A stretch of DNA of 5,963 nucleotides from Spirochaetota bacterium. Lineage in GTDB: Bacteria; Spirochaetota; Spirochaetia; Treponematales; UBA12059. The position numbers and the translations under genes are program-made. The stretch spans positions 1 to 5,963 of the forward strand of contig JAKLIU010000129.1 in NCBI GenBank assembly GCA_022709445.1. Direction: 5' to 3'. Each line of letters begins with the position of its first letter. Positions within the stretch are counted from its first letter, which is position 1. This document shows positions 1 to 5,493 of this stretch, in pieces. The notes below the pieces were generated by a model that saw only the letters and a list, made by a program, of their open reading frames with translations, had not been told where the DNA came from and searched no databases.

Positions 1-956
1 GGACCGTCCTGTCCTCGTCCATGGGCGTGGCGCTCTACCCCAACGACGGGAACGACGCGCCCGAGCTGGTGCGCAACGCCGAGACCGCGCTCTACATGGC
101 CAAGGAATCCGGCCGCGACCGGTACCGCCTCTTCGACGCCACGCTCAACGGGCAGCTCCTGGAGCGGCAGCGCATCGAGGGGGACCTGGCCATCTCGATA
201 GAGGAGAACCGTTTCGAACCGTACTTCCAGCCCAAGGTGGACGCGCGCGGGTTCATCGTGGGGGCGGAGGCGCTGATCCGCTGGCGCCACCCCGGCGGGG
301 AGATCAAGAGCCCGGGGTTCTTCATCGACGTGGCCGAGAAGAGCGGCGCCATCGACCGGATAGGCGGGCTGATCCTGCGCTGCACCTGCGAGATGGCCAC
401 GTCCTGGCACGCGCAGGGCCTGCCGCAGCTGCCCATCTCGGTCAACCTGTCCACCCGCCAGTTCGGGCGGGACGACCTGCTGGACGAGATACGCTCGGCG
501 CTCGCGGGCACGGGCATGGACCCGCGCCTGATAGAATTCGAGATCACCGAGAGCGGGATCATGGAGAACGAGCGGGAGGGCATACGCAAGCTGCTCATGC
601 TCAAGGAGCTGGGCACGGCCGTCTCGATAGACGACTTCGGCACCGGCTACTCGTCGTTCTCCAAGCTCAAGGACTACCCCATCGACACCGTCAAGATCGA
701 CAAGTCCTTCGTGGACCCGCTGCCCGACGACCGCAAGGCCATGATCATCGCCTCGGCGATCGTCGACCTGGCTCACACGCTCAGCTTCATGGTGGTGGCC
801 GAGGGCGTGGAACACGAGCGGCAGCTCCAGTTCCTCAACACCATTTTCTGCGATACGTTCCAGGGCTACCTGTTCTCCAAGCCCGTGCCGGAACGCGAAT
901 TCAAGGCGATGCTCGCCTCGGGCAAGTCGCTGGCCGCGCGCACCGCGGCGACCTGA
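1..956 (+). CDS. GGDEF-EAL c-di-GMP phosphodiesterase, C-terminal part (5' end outside window)
   Basis: The reading frame is open from the first bases, so the true start lies upstream; the ATG at 21 falls inside a domain and is not a start. Bases 3-140 encode the end of a GGDEF domain (SSMGVALYPNDG, then NAETALYMAKESGRDRYR). The GGDEF signature itself is out of view, so cyclase activity cannot be judged. A complete EAL domain follows, from about 165 to 930. Its expected metal and substrate residues are all visible: EAL at 267-275, NLSTRQF, EITESG, DDFGTGYSS starting at 630, KIDKSF, EGVE starting at 801, and QGYLFSKP starting at 861. In this family these residues mark an active enzyme that hydrolyses c-di-GMP to pGpG, so I infer an active phosphodiesterase. 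Any sensory or membrane domain would lie upstream. The PAP2 gene follows 29 bases after the TGA, so co-transcription is likely. Confidence 0.95.
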   Translation, partial: TVLSSSMGVALYPNDGNDAPELVRNAETALYMAKESGRDRYRLFDATLNGQLLERQRIEGDLAISIEENRFEPYFQPKVDARGFIVGAEALIRWRHPGGEIKSPGFFIDVAEKSGAIDRIGGLILRCTCEMATSWHAQGLPQLPISVNLSTRQFGRDDLLDEIRSALAGTGMDPRLIEFEITESGIMENEREGIRKLLMLKELGTAVSIDDFGTGYSSFSKLKDYPIDTVKIDKSFVDPLPDDRKAMIIASAIVDLAHTLSFMVVAEGVEHERQLQFLNTIFCDTFQGYLFSKPVPEREFKAMLASGKSLAARTAAT

Positions 957-985
957 TACCGGATGCAACGCAGGGAGGCGCACTC

Positions 986-1882
986 ATGGATGAGATCCTG
1001 AACCAAGGGCTGGAGCTGGTCCGGTCCGTGCAATCGATCGCGAGCCCCGGGCTCACCGTCGCCATGAAGGCGCTCACGCTGGCGGGGTCGGAATACTTCT
1101 ACCTGCTGGTGCTGCCGGTTCTGTTCTGGTGCATGGACGAGCGCTTCGGGCTGAGGTTCGGACTGGTGCTCCTGTTTTCCACCTTCGTCAACCTGTCGCT
1201 CAAGAACGCCCTGGCGCAGCCGCGGCCCTTCAACCTGGATCCGTCCGTGGGCATGGCGCACGAGGCCACCTACGGCTTCCCGTCCAACCACGCGCAGGGC
1301 TCGGCAGCGTTCTGGACGCTCCTGGCGCCGCGCATCGGGAAACCATGGGGCCTGGCGCTGGCCATCCTGGTGCCGCTGGCCGTCGGTTTCACCCGCATCT
1401 ACCTGGGCGTCCATTTCCCCACGGACCTGCTCGGGGGCTGGGCGCTGGGCTGGGGCATCGCGCTGGGCTGGCTGGCGCTGGGACGGCGCATCGGGAATTT
1501 CCTCGCGGCGGTACCGCTGCGCTTCAAGGTGATCATCGCCGCCGTGGTCGCCCTGGGCATGAACGCCCTCAACATGCGGGACACGAGCATTCCCGGGGTG
1601 TTCTTCGGCACCGCGGTGGGCGCGGCCTTCATGTTCGAGCGGATCGGCTTCGACGCGAGCGAGGGGCGCCTGGCGCGCAAGCTGGCGAGGTTCGCCCTGG
1701 GCGCGGCGGGATTGTGCCTGATCTACTTCGGGGGGAAGCTCCTCTCCCCGCCGGAAGGCGAGGCGCTCCACGCGCTGGCCCGGTTCGTGCGGTACGCCCT
1801 GGTCGGGGCCTGGGTCTCGCTCGGCGCGCCATGGCTGTTCCTGAAGACCGGCCTGGGCAAGAAACGCGAGACGGCCGGCTGA
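986..1882 (+). CDS. PAP2-family membrane phosphatase
   Basis: A 298-residue polytopic membrane protein of the type 2 phosphatidic acid phosphatase family. The three-part active site is complete: K73 with R80-P81 (KNALAQPRP), P99-S-N-H102 (PSNH in place of the commoner PSGH), and R137, H143 and D147 (TRIYLGVHFPTD). In the family one His is the phosphate-accepting nucleophile (here H143) and the other the acid (H102). Typical substrates are lipid phosphates such as undecaprenyl pyrophosphate, phosphatidic acid or phosphatidylglycerol phosphate; the sequence does not tell which. Hydrophobic segments lie near 34-50, 56-72, 104-114, 121-136 and 148-166. After the active site come further segments near 181-196, 203-217, 234-250 and 264-286, so the protein is longer than minimal PAP2 enzymes. 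The start is supported by AGGGAGG at 972-978, seven bases before the ATG. It probably shares a transcript with the EAL gene. Confidence 0.93.
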   Translation: MDEILNQGLELVRSVQSIASPGLTVAMKALTLAGSEYFYLLVLPVLFWCMDERFGLRFGLVLLFSTFVNLSLKNALAQPRPFNLDPSVGMAHEATYGFPSNHAQGSAAFWTLLAPRIGKPWGLALAILVPLAVGFTRIYLGVHFPTDLLGGWALGWGIALGWLALGRRIGNFLAAVPLRFKVIIAAVVALGMNALNMRDTSIPGVFFGTAVGAAFMFERIGFDASEGRLARKLARFALGAAGLCLIYFGGKLLSPPEGEALHALARFVRYALVGAWVSLGAPWLFLKTGLGKKRETAG

Positions 1883-1904
1883 GGCCCGGCGACCGGCGCG
1901 TCGT

Positions 1905-2972
1905 TCAGGGCAGGGTCGCCATGGTGTACGCGCCGTCCGATAGCCGGAAAATCGAACCGGCGCCCTCGCTGGCGTACACGCGGTTCTCCGCGTCGATGAA
2001 AATCGCCTCCACCCCGGGCAGGGACTCGGCGAGCGCCATGCCCCGTTCCAGCCCCAGGGCGAAGAGCGTGGTGGACAGGCCGTCCGCATCTATGGAAGAC
2101 TCCGCGATCACCGTCACCGAAACCAGCCCGTTGCGGACCGGGTAGCCGGTCGCTGGATCGAGGATGTGGTGGTAGTGCACCCCGTCCTCGCCGACGAAAT
2201 ACCGCTCGTAGATGCCGCTGGTCACGACGGTGGTGCCGCCCGGCAGCTCCGCGATGCCGATGTAGGATCCGCGATCGTCGGACGGGTCCTGCACCCCGAC
2301 GCGCCAGGGCGTGCCGTCGGCCTTCTTCCCCAGCACCATGATATTGCCGCCCAGGTCTATGACCGCCGCCTTCACCCCGCGTTCCAGGAGTATCCGTCCC
2401 ACCTCGTCGGCCGCGTAGCCCTTGGCTATGGCTCCCAGGTCCAGGAGCATGCCGGCGCGCGGCAGGTACACGGTGGAGGCCGCCCCGTCGATCCTGACTG
2501 AGCCGGCCCCGACCAGGGGCAACGCGGCCTGGAGCTCGGACACCGAGGGTATGCGCTCGCCGTCCATGCCTATGTTCCACAGCTTGACCACGGGACCGAT
2601 GGTCGGGTCGAAGGCGCCGCCCGAGAGCGTCCAGTAGTAAAGGGCCTTGCCGAGCACGAACAGGACATCCGCGGGCACCTTGACGGGGCCCGAGCCCGCG
2701 GCGGCGTTCACGGCGGCGACCGTCGTGCCCGCCTTGTTGGCGCTCATCCGGTCCTCTATCTCGCGCAGCCTGGCGAAGGCCGCGTCCAGGGCCGCCTCCG
2801 ATCCGCCGTCCAGGAGGCGGAGGGTGCAGACCGTGCCCAGGACCAGGTCGCTGCGTTCAATCGGATCGCCCCTGGCAGTGCGCGGCGCAGGAGGCGCGCA
2901 GGAGGCGGAAGCCGCCACGGCAAGGCCGAGGACGGTCGCGATGATGGATCGGGCGGTCGATGACGTGGACAT
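1905..2972 (-). CDS. apbE: FAD:protein FMN transferase, probable lipoprotein (ApbE/Ftp)
   Basis: A 355-residue ApbE-family protein. Members attach FMN through a phosphoester to Thr or Ser of exported flavoproteins such as Rnf and Nqr subunits; the Treponema homologue also has FAD pyrophosphatase activity. Visible motifs are LGTVCTLRL (45-53), GGAFDPTIGP (118-127), LDLGAIAKGYAAD (177-189), VIDLGGN (204-210), SGIYERYF (252-259), HHILDPATGYPVRNG (268-282) and SSIDADGLSTTLFALG (292-307), the last containing the expected metal-binding Asp region. An N-terminal hydrophobic stretch (10-23) ends in SASC with C25, so it is probably a lipoprotein acting outside the inner membrane, although the lipobox is loose. 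The start at 2972 is preferred over an in-frame ATG at 3068: it follows a strong GGAGGA site and begins the signal peptide, and the longer form would run into the upstream gene. It lies 25 bases after the hydrolase, probably on the same mRNA. No flavinylation target is visible nearby. Confidence 0.95.
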   Translation of the reverse strand: MSTSSTARSIIATVLGLAVAASASCAPPAPRTARGDPIERSDLVLGTVCTLRLLDGGSEAALDAAFARLREIEDRMSANKAGTTVAAVNAAAGSGPVKVPADVLFVLGKALYYWTLSGGAFDPTIGPVVKLWNIGMDGERIPSVSELQAALPLVGAGSVRIDGAASTVYLPRAGMLLDLGAIAKGYAADEVGRILLERGVKAAVIDLGGNIMVLGKKADGTPWRVGVQDPSDDRGSYIGIAELPGGTTVVTSGIYERYFVGEDGVHYHHILDPATGYPVRNGLVSVTVIAESSIDADGLSTTLFALGLERGMALAESLPGVEAIFIDAENRVYASEGAGSIFRLSDGAYTMATLP

Positions 2973-2976
2973 GGTT

Positions 2977-2982
2977 TCCTCC
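2977..2982 (-). promoter_or_regulatory. Ribosome binding site of apbE
   Basis: GGAGGA on the minus strand, four to five bases before the ATG at 2972. It decides the apbE start in favour of the signal-peptide Met rather than the in-frame ATG 96 bases upstream. It sits in the 25-base gap after the hydrolase stop codon. Confidence 0.85.
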
Positions 2983-2997
2983 GTGCGCCCACGGGCG

Positions 2998-3663
2998 CTA
3001 CAGGTAGTGGTTCTTCTCGTGGCCGATGGTGGTGGGTTCGCCGTGTCCCGGCCAGACCCGGGTGGCATCGGGCAGGCGGCAGAGCCGCTCCCGGATGGAC
3101 CGCAGCAGGGAAGACTCGTCGGAATCGAAGTTGTCGGTACGGCCGCGGCCGTCGCGGAACAGGGTGTCGCCGGAAATGAGCGCGGTGCCGCCCTCGGCCA
3201 GCAGGCAGGAGCCGCCCGGGGTGTGGCCGGGCGTATGGATCGCAGTCACGTCGGTGCCGGGGAACCTGAAGCCGTCGGCGTAGAGGACGTCGGCATCGGG
3301 GATGGGCGTCCAGAAACTCCTGAAGAAACCCATGGCCCTGATGCCCGTGAAAACCCGGCGGTTGGTTGCCTCCGCCGCCTCCCCGAAATACCCGCGGTCG
3401 CCTTCGGGGGCGTAGATCCTGCAGGAGAGCCCGCGCTTGCGGAGCCCTTCCACGACGGGGACGATCGCGGCCACGTGGTCCAGGTGCCCGTGGGTGCACA
3501 CCACGTGCGCTTCGGTCGCCCCAGTCCGGGCGATGCAGCCGTCCAGCTCCGCCAGGATGCGGCCGGCCTCCGCGCCGGGATCCACCACCACCAGGGGGGA
3601 GCCCGCGCGTTCGATGATATAGACGTTCTCCCCTATCGGGCCTACACTCAGCTGGCGTACCAT
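2998..3663 (-). CDS. MBL-fold metallo-hydrolase, glyoxalase II/YcbL-like
   Basis: A 221-residue cytoplasmic metallo-beta-lactamase-fold hydrolase with no signal peptide. The binuclear metal site is complete: THGHLDH (H58, H60, D62, H63), H147 in HTPGHTPGGS, D166 in SGDTLFRDGRGRTD, and H207 in WPGHGEPTTIG. The GRTD segment after the bridging Asp and the end EKNHYL resemble single-domain YcbL-type proteins related to glyoxalase II, which cleave thioesters such as S-lactoylglutathione. The short length means the C-terminal substrate-binding helical domain of classical glyoxalase II is missing, so the substrate is uncertain. An insert of about 40 residues (82-125, rich in aromatics and Arg) may shape the pocket. 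The ATG at 3663 is the first possible start because an in-frame TAG occupies 3670-3672. No Shine-Dalgarno sequence precedes it, and a promoter lies directly upstream, which suggests leaderless translation. It is the first gene of a unit with apbE. Confidence 0.93.
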   Translation of the reverse strand: MVRQLSVGPIGENVYIIERAGSPLVVVDPGAEAGRILAELDGCIARTGATEAHVVCTHGHLDHVAAIVPVVEGLRKRGLSCRIYAPEGDRGYFGEAAEATNRRVFTGIRAMGFFRSFWTPIPDADVLYADGFRFPGTDVTAIHTPGHTPGGSCLLAEGGTALISGDTLFRDGRGRTDNFDSDESSLLRSIRERLCRLPDATRVWPGHGEPTTIGHEKNHYL

Positions 3664-3700
3664 GGGACGCTATACTAACGGCCGTCGCGGGCCATGACAA
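3664..3700 (-). promoter_or_regulatory. Sigma70-type promoter of hydrolase-apbE, predicted leaderless
   Basis: On the minus strand the -35 TTGTCA (3695-3700) matches five of six consensus bases. A spacer of exactly 17 bases leads to the -10 TAGTAT (3672-3677), four of six. Counting seven bases on from the -10 puts the transcript start near 3665, two bases before the ATG at 3663. No purine-rich ribosome site lies between. This is a sequence prediction only. Confidence 0.6.
3671..3676 (+). promoter_or_regulatory. Possible -10 element for the membrane-protein gene
   Basis: TATACT on the plus strand matches five of six bases of the -10 consensus and lies 36 bases before the ATG at 3713. It would give a 5' leader of about 30 bases holding the GGAG ribosome site at 3703-3706. 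I see no convincing -35 at 16-18 bases spacing. The element overlaps the minus-strand -10 of the divergent hydrolase promoter, so one AT-rich patch may serve both directions. Confidence 0.35.
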
Positions 3701-3712
3701 GCGGAGCTCACG

Positions 3713-4615
3713 ATGTTCGCACCGGTCTATGCGGCCCTCTTCGCGGCCATCCTGTTCTACGCGGTGCTGCCGGTCATAGGCGGCATCGTGGTGCGCCGCC
3801 AGTGGCGCGTCTTCCGGGCCGCCCTCATGGCTTCTCTGGAGCTGCCGGAGCTGCGCTACGGGATGCGCGAGGCGGACGGAACGAGCGCGCCCGGTCCGGT
3901 ACCCGCACCGCACAGGGTGCGTTTCACCGGACGCGTGGACGCGCTGGGCGGCGACGACGAGCTGTGGATACGCTCGGAATCCGTCACCGCGGCGGTGCAG
4001 GTGGGCAAGGCCCGCGTGTTCACGCTCGCCGGCGGCGCGGCTCCCGACGGCATGACCCGCTTGCACTGGTCTTCCATACGCTCCGTCGCCCCCGGCACCC
4101 GGGCCCTGGTCGCCGGTCGCGCCCGCCGGGCCGACGGCAAGACGGTCATCGGCTCCGCCGACGAACCGCCGCTGGTGCTGCTCCACGACGGGGACGACGC
4201 ATCCATGCCGGAGCGCGCGATCCGGGCGGGCAGGCACTCCAACGAGTACTGGAACCCGCTCACCCAGGTGTCGCTGGCGATGGGCGTGCTGGCCATGAGC
4301 GGCATCGTCTCCGTCTCGCTGTCCGGCGGCGCCCCGGCCATGGTGACCGCGGTCATACTGACCGCCGCGTTCTCGCCGCTCCTGCCGCTCCTGCCCCCGG
4401 GCCTGCTCCTGTTCTTCGCCTACCGCTTCTGGTGGAAACGGGGCTGGGAGTGCCGCGCGCGGAGGGACCTGGCCCTCCTGAGGCGCGAGGAACGGGCCCA
4501 CCGGGCCTGGCGCTTCCGTTCCATCCTGTGGACCGGGGCGGCGGCGCTGTCGTTCGTCGCCGCCTTCACGATCAACGCCTGGCTGGCGATCGCGGCCTTC
4601 AGGATTCTCCTGTGA
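3713..4615 (+). CDS. Membrane protein of unknown function
   Basis: I do not recognise the family of this 300-residue protein. It starts with a transmembrane segment (4-27) followed by a basic stretch (RRQWRVFR). A soluble region of about 150 residues follows (30-180). Its part from 67 to 158 alternates short hydrophobic strands with charged turns (HRVRFTGRVDAL, ELWIRSES, TRALVAGRARRADGKTVIG), which I read as a small beta-barrel, possibly OB-like; this is weakly supported. Two or three hydrophobic segments then lie between 184 and 238, the last proline-rich (SPLLPLLPPG). A strongly basic loop (240-268, rich in Arg and Trp) leads to a final segment at 271-297, ending in a short hydrophobic tail. 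The start is supported by GGAG at 3703-3706, six bases before the ATG. The gene is divergent from the hydrolase, and its last 17 bases overlap the convergent DbpA-domain gene. Confidence 0.85.
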   Translation: MFAPVYAALFAAILFYAVLPVIGGIVVRRQWRVFRAALMASLELPELRYGMREADGTSAPGPVPAPHRVRFTGRVDALGGDDELWIRSESVTAAVQVGKARVFTLAGGAAPDGMTRLHWSSIRSVAPGTRALVAGRARRADGKTVIGSADEPPLVLLHDGDDASMPERAIRAGRHSNEYWNPLTQVSLAMGVLAMSGIVSVSLSGGAPAMVTAVILTAAFSPLLPLLPPGLLLFFAYRFWWKRGWECRARRDLALLRREERAHRAWRFRSILWTGAAALSFVAAFTINAWLAIAAFRILL

Positions 4616-5381
4616 ACTCCCCGTCGTCGCCACCGCCGTCCCCGGCCGACGGGCCGCCCGATTCCTGGCCCGGCTCCGGCGCGGCCTCGCCCTTCTTGCG
4701 GGCGCGGTTGGCCACCAGGGTACGGCCCTTGAACTCGTAGCCGTCGAGCGCGGCGATGGCGGCCTCCTCGGCCTCGGGGGCAACCTCTATGAAGCTGTAG
4801 TTGTCCATGGTCCGCACGTCGCCCACCAGATCCTCGCCCACGCCGGGAGCCACGTCGAGCAGGGCGATCGCCACGCGCGCGTAGAAGCGCTGTCGCCGGC
4901 CCGCGTTCACGAACAGGACGACGCCCTCGCCCGTGTACTTGTGCTCCCGCGGCTTGGCCGGCGCCTGGTCCTGGGCGGATCCGGCACCGTCGTCGCGGCC
5001 CGCGGGCCGCTCCTGCCGGGCGGGCCTGTCCTGCTTCTGCCCGCGTTCCCCGCCGCGGACCGGCTGGTTGTCTTGCTGCCGCTTGCCGGCGTCGTTCCTG
5101 CCGCCATCCCGTCGCGGCCCGGGTTCCTGTCCCCGCGGACGTCCCTTGCCGACGGCCTGGCCCTGCCGGTTCCCGTTCCCGACCGCTGCCCCGGACGCCC
5201 GGAGCAGGAGGACGGCGGCGACATACGAGCGCAGGTTGAAGGGGACGCGCTTCCTGAAGATGGCGCGGCACTCGTGAAGCCGGTCGACGTCGGCCGCGCC
5301 GCGCAGCTCTTCGAGGGCGGCGTCCACGGCCGCGATGAAGGCAGTCTCGCTGAACGATGGATTGTTCCTGTTGGAAGGCAC
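4599..5381 (-). CDS. Free-standing DbpA-type RNA-binding domain protein with Arg/Gly-rich linker
   Basis: A 260-residue protein from a GTG start. The GTG at 5379-5381 is chosen because AAGGAG precedes it by six bases; the open frame continues upstream to 5960 but only as antisense of another gene. Residues 10-64 form a predicted helical domain (FIAAVDAALEELRG, then RKRVPFNLRSYVAAVLLLRA). Residues 65-148 are a low-complexity linker rich in Arg, Gly, Gln, Asp and Pro. Residues 152-228 match the DbpA C-terminal RNA-binding domain, an RRM-like fold: GVVLFVNAGRR, VGDVRTMDNYSFIEVAP, AALDGYEFKGRTLVANRARK. The tail (231-260) is acidic and Gly-rich. In DEAD-box helicase DbpA this fold binds 23S rRNA hairpin 92. 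No helicase core is present here, so RNA binding or an assembly or chaperone role is inferred, and the target is unknown. It overlaps the convergent membrane-protein gene. Confidence 0.85.
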   Translation of the reverse strand: MPSNRNNPSFSETAFIAAVDAALEELRGAADVDRLHECRAIFRKRVPFNLRSYVAAVLLLRASGAAVGNGNRQGQAVGKGRPRGQEPGPRRDGGRNDAGKRQQDNQPVRGGERGQKQDRPARQERPAGRDDGAGSAQDQAPAKPREHKYTGEGVVLFVNAGRRQRFYARVAIALLDVAPGVGEDLVGDVRTMDNYSFIEVAPEAEEAAIAALDGYEFKGRTLVANRARKKGEAAPEPGQESGGPSAGDGGGDDGEFTGES

Positions 5382-5387
5382 GTGTAA

Positions 5388-5393
5388 CTCCTT
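5388..5393 (-). promoter_or_regulatory. Ribosome binding site fixing the GTG start
   Basis: AAGGAG on the minus strand, separated by six bases (TTACAC) from the GTG at 5381. It decides between this non-ATG start and a far longer open frame that would extend across the divergent exported-protein gene. Confidence 0.85.
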
Positions 5394-5400
5394 GAAATCC

Positions 5401-5418
5401 GTTGAAGGTCCATTCAAC
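5401..5418. repeat. Inverted repeat GTTGAA-N6-TTCAAC, possible operator
   Basis: A perfect 6-base inverted repeat with a 6-base centre (GGTCCA). It lies in the gap between the divergent DbpA-domain and exported-protein genes and covers the predicted -10 and transcript start of the former. Another TTGAA copy at 5392-5396 is spaced 10 bases from the TTGAA at 5402-5406, on the same helix face. This arrangement fits a repressor or autoregulatory site, but the arms are short and chance is possible. Confidence 0.4.
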
Positions 5419-5440
5419 CAAAAAGCGGCCGTTTCCTCAA
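5412..5440 (-). promoter_or_regulatory. Predicted promoter of the DbpA-domain gene
   Basis: On the minus strand -35 TTGAGG (5435-5440, four of six), a 17-base spacer, and -10 TTGAAT (5412-5417, four of six). The transcript would start near 5405 and leave a leader of about 24 bases containing the AAGGAG site. Spacing is ideal but both boxes are only moderate matches. The -10 sits inside the inverted repeat at 5401-5418. Confidence 0.45.
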
Positions 5441-5457
5441 GCTCCGCGCACCGTGCC

Positions 5458-5486
5458 TTGAACCGCCGGGCGGCCTCGGGTACAGT
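5458..5486 (+). promoter_or_regulatory. Predicted promoter abutting the exported-protein start codon
   Basis: On the plus strand -35 TTGAAC (5458-5463, four of six), a 17-base spacer, and -10 TACAGT (5481-5486, four of six). Seven bases on from the -10 is 5493, one base before the ATG at 5494, so the mRNA would be leaderless or nearly so. The only purine run, AGGGGGG at 5487-5493, touches the ATG and is too close for a normal ribosome site. Both boxes are moderate matches. Confidence 0.45.
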
Positions 5487-5493
5487 AGGGGGG

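Noticed and set aside
1874..1895. GC-rich inverted repeat (GCCGG, CCGGC) between the convergent PAP2 and apbE genes
   Set aside because: The stem is only five bases and no T-run follows on either strand, so it does not qualify as an intrinsic terminator; Rho-dependent ending is possible.
866..2089. Long minus-strand open frame of 407 codons opposite the PAP2 gene
   Set aside because: Its product is Arg/Gln/Pro-rich low complexity, typical of an antisense frame in GC-rich DNA, and it overlaps a PAP2 gene with all catalytic motifs.
2973..3068. Longer apbE start at 3068
   Set aside because: It would overlap the upstream hydrolase by 71 bases and bury the signal peptide, while GGAGGA stands before the ATG at 2972.
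2756..4783. Minus-strand open frame of 675 codons across apbE, the hydrolase and the membrane-protein gene
   Set aside because: It is out of frame with motif-bearing genes and has Arg/Pro/Gly-biased composition and no recognisable domain.
4941..5387. Plus-strand open frame of 148 codons opposite the DbpA-domain linker
   Set aside because: It mirrors the low-complexity Arg/Gly linker, has no ribosome site, and its sequence is Pro/Leu/Val/Gly-biased shadow coding.
5418..5432. CGGCCGC followed by five T on the minus strand, resembling a terminator
   Set aside because: There is no loop-forming stem of useful length, and no minus-strand gene ends there; it falls within the spacer of the predicted promoter.
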